Virus record (IMG/VR): IMGVR_UViG_3300046499_000160
Location: 1-29,562 of that record
Reading direction: 5' to 3' (one strand)
From: a virus
Length of the DNA stretch: 29,562 nt
Shown here: piece by piece, positions 27,487-29,562 of the stretch
How positions within the stretch are numbered: the stretch's first letter is position 1
How the letters are laid out: the number at the start of each line of letters is the position of its first letter
Program-made: the position numbers and the translations under genes
Notes under the pieces: model-generated
What the model was told of the DNA's origin: nothing
Seen by the model: the letters and a program-made list of their open reading frames with translations, nothing else
Database searches by the model: none

Positions 27487-29562
27487 TTGCCACCTCCGAA
27501 GATTCCGGGACCACCGGCGGGAACCGCATCGGCCAGCCGCACGCCGACCAGCCCAACTCCCTTGTTGGTGGCCCGCTTTGCGATGCCACGTTCTTCCATC
27601 GCGCTGTAGAAACCGCGTCGCGTCCAGCGTTCCTTGGCAGGCAGGTTCTCCGCCTCGCACCAATCGAGGTAGGCCGTGAACGCGTCGCCACCGGACATGC
27701 TCGCGGAATCGTCCTTGACCAGAACGGCAGGCTTGGCAGGGTCGGCGCTGTAGAAACCGGCCAGCGCATCGGACGTTTCGCGATACTCCCGCGTGGCCGC
27801 TGTGATGCTGGCAGGTTCCCCGAGCCCGCGCGCGTACCACTCGACGGCGCCCCGGACCGCCCACGCGGCAATGCCTTCGGCCTCCGCGAGTAGTTTCCGG
27901 TCGAGCTCGTAATCGCGTTCCGCCGGAGCGAACCAGCGACTGAACGGGATGAGCTTGACTCGACGCCAGAGCCCCTCATCCTGCCCCTTGAACCGGGGCT
28001 TGTGGTTGGTCGCCAGCATGATCAGGAATTGCGGCTTGAACTCAAAGAACTCTTTGCGGAGGAACCGCGCTTGCATCATCTCTTTGCCGGTTGCTCGCTT
28101 GAGGGTTGCCTCGCTCATGGGTTTGCCCGCTTCCCCCTCGCTGGCCATCACAAGGCGCGAGCCTCGCAGTGCCGCAATGTCGTTGGGGATCCCGCCGTTC
28201 TGCTTTTCCTCGAACGTGGCGAACCCAGTGGTGCGCGTCACGTTGCGGAAGACTGACGTCAGGGTGTCGGTGAAAACCGATTTGCCGTTCGCGCCCTTGC
28301 CCCACAGCACGGCGAAGGCCTGCTCGCTCACATCGCCGGTAATGCCGTAGCCGGTCATCCGCTGCATGTACGCGGGCAACTCCGGATTGTCGGGGAAGAT
28401 CTCCCCCAGGAACCTCTCCCAGCGAGGGGCCGTCGCCGACGGCACGTAGTCGATATCGAGCGCGTACGTCATCATGTCGCTTGGGTTATGCGCGCGGAGA
28501 ATCCCGGTGCGGAGATCCACGGTGCCATTCCGGAACGGCAGCAGGTGTGTAGCCGCGTCGAAATGGTGGGCGGGCGCGTGAACACTCGGGACGCTCTTAA
28601 GCTCCGTGAGAATGCTGTCGATGCTGCCCGTGTTCAGGAATTGCTTAGCGGCCACCGTTTCGCCAGCGAGCGCGAGCGCGGCACCCATGCGGTGAATTTC
28701 CTGCCGGACCTTGGTCGCGGAGCGCTCCCACATGTTGCCGTTCCACACGAGGAACCCAAGCTCCGGAGCGTGCTTGATCCGGCCGTCCGTCCAAGCAACC
28801 AGCGCATACGCGGAGATGGCGTGAGACTCGCCGTATTGCTTGGTGAGTTCCCCGAGCATCTGTGCAGCCTCGACGCCCTGATCACGGCTGACAAAGTCGG
28901 CGCCGGTGCGCTCCGCGAGGGACTGCGTCGCGTGCTCGGCCACTGCCTCATGAACGCTGGCAACGGGCTGTGCGGCCTTCACGGCGGCGTGCAAGGCAGG
29001 GGCGAACGTGCCCGGCGCAGCCTCCCGCCACGCTGTGATGTCCGGTCCACCAAGCGGCAGGGCGTAGACCGTGATCCCGTACGGCTTGAGGCCTTCGGCC
29101 AACCGCCGGTTGAACTGTCGGCCAGCGTCGTCGTCGTCGCCAGCGGCGATCACCTGCGAGCCCTTGAGGCCTTCGGCGAGTTCTCGGAGCAGGTCAGGGT
29201 TGCCAGCCAGAGCAGCGCCACGGATGCTCACCGCGTCGTAGCCCACCGCAGCCGCTGTAAGGCCATCTCCGGGCCCCTCGGCCACGATGGTGACCCCGTA
29301 GCCACCCTGCCCCCTAAACACGCCGTACGCCGCCCAGCGATGCCCTTCGGGGTTGGCCAGCGACACCCACCGCCCCGGACAGTTACCGGACAGGTCACGC
29401 CCTTGCAAGCCTCGCGGCCGTCCGGCAAAGTCCTTGAGCGGAACGATCAGGCGCGGATACGAGGTGAACGCACGGGAGGCATACCGGAATTGGACGCCAG
29501 CGGGCGCGTAGCCAAGCTCAAGATCTGCGGCGAGATCCTCGCTGATGCCAAACCGCTTGACG
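27483..29562 (-). CDS. Primase-helicase with TOPRIM and SF3 domains (5' end outside window)
   Basis: About 692 codons are present and the frame stays open to the right edge. The visible part starts inside a primase region (RAFTSYPRLIVPLKDFAGRP) and runs into a TOPRIM domain (VTIVAEGPGDGLTAAAVG, then VIAAGDDDDAGRQF with the acidic cluster). The C-terminal half is a D5/P4-type SF3 helicase: Walker A LWGKGANGKSVFTDT, then FLIMLATNHKPRFKGQDEGLWRRV with sensor and arginine positions. It primes and unwinds DNA for the downstream polymerase. It ends in a Gly-rich tail and overlaps the membrane peptide. Confidence 0.92.
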   Translation of the reverse strand, partial: VKRFGISEDLAADLELGYAPAGVQFRYASRAFTSYPRLIVPLKDFAGRPRGLQGRDLSGNCPGRWVSLANPEGHRWAAYGVFRGQGGYGVTIVAEGPGDGLTAAAVGYDAVSIRGAALAGNPDLLRELAEGLKGSQVIAAGDDDDAGRQFNRRLAEGLKPYGITVYALPLGGPDITAWREAAPGTFAPALHAAVKAAQPVASVHEAVAEHATQSLAERTGADFVSRDQGVEAAQMLGELTKQYGESHAISAYALVAWTDGRIKHAPELGFLVWNGNMWERSATKVRQEIHRMGAALALAGETVAAKQFLNTGSIDSILTELKSVPSVHAPAHHFDAATHLLPFRNGTVDLRTGILRAHNPSDMMTYALDIDYVPSATAPRWERFLGEIFPDNPELPAYMQRMTGYGITGDVSEQAFAVLWGKGANGKSVFTDTLTSVFRNVTRTTGFATFEEKQNGGIPNDIAALRGSRLVMASEGEAGKPMSEATLKRATGKEMMQARFLRKEFFEFKPQFLIMLATNHKPRFKGQDEGLWRRVKLIPFSRWFAPAERDYELDRKLLAEAEGIAAWAVRGAVEWYARGLGEPASITAATREYRETSDALAGFYSADPAKPAVLVKDDSASMSGGDAFTAYLDWCEAENLPAKERWTRRGFYSAMEERGIAKRATNKGVGLVGVRLADAVPAGGPGIFGGGK

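Overview
This window is part of a temperate, non-contractile-tailed (siphovirus) phage of a high-GC actinobacterium, most likely a Streptomyces phage. The evidence is the high GC content, frequent GTG starts with 4-base GTGA/ATGA stop-start overlaps, an HK97-type head module with a long tape measure gene, a serine integrase, and several small zinc-ribbon proteins of a kind typical of Streptomyces phages. Every gene I accept is on the minus strand, so transcription runs right to left and the biological order is the reverse of the coordinates.

Layout in the direction of transcription. (1) 29562-23848, replication and early control: a TOPRIM/SF3 primase-helicase (its 5' end lies outside the window), a 33-aa membrane peptide, a 51-aa CxxC protein, a family A DNA polymerase, an HNH nuclease and a sigma-70-like factor. 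(2) 23815-19246, accessory early genes: about ten small proteins, including a His-rich lipoprotein and three Cys-pair proteins, ending in tandem terminators at 19229-19148. (3) 19098-17380, integration: a 67-aa gene, a dyad-symmetric attP that contains the integrase start codon, the integrase and its terminator. (4) 17360-16260: a perfect palindrome carrying two DnaA-box sequences, then a leftward array of tRNAs (clear Asn and Cys) and compact tRNA-like cloverleaves, several with abnormal anticodon arms. (5) 16222-1, packaging and virion: HNH, small and large terminase, portal, protease, capsid, head-tail connectors, tail tube, frameshifted chaperones, tape measure and a large minor tail protein that runs off the left edge.

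The strongest unexplained signal is a 14-bp palindrome, GGGTAAATTTACCC, at eleven gene boundaries spread over both early and late regions. The GGGTAAA arm is invariant and always faces the same way relative to transcription. Several copies sit directly before an intrinsic terminator or overlap a stop codon. The natural model is a genome-wide operator or 'stoperator' set for a phage repressor whose gene is not recognisable here.

The intact attP in mid-window shows that this is the free phage form, not a prophage. The HNH-gap-small terminase order resembles HK97 joined at cos, so the 225-bp gap at 15372-15596 is the best candidate for the genome ends. Integration at attP would leave the integrase coding sequence whole but remove everything upstream of it, a simple way to shut integrase off in the lysogen.
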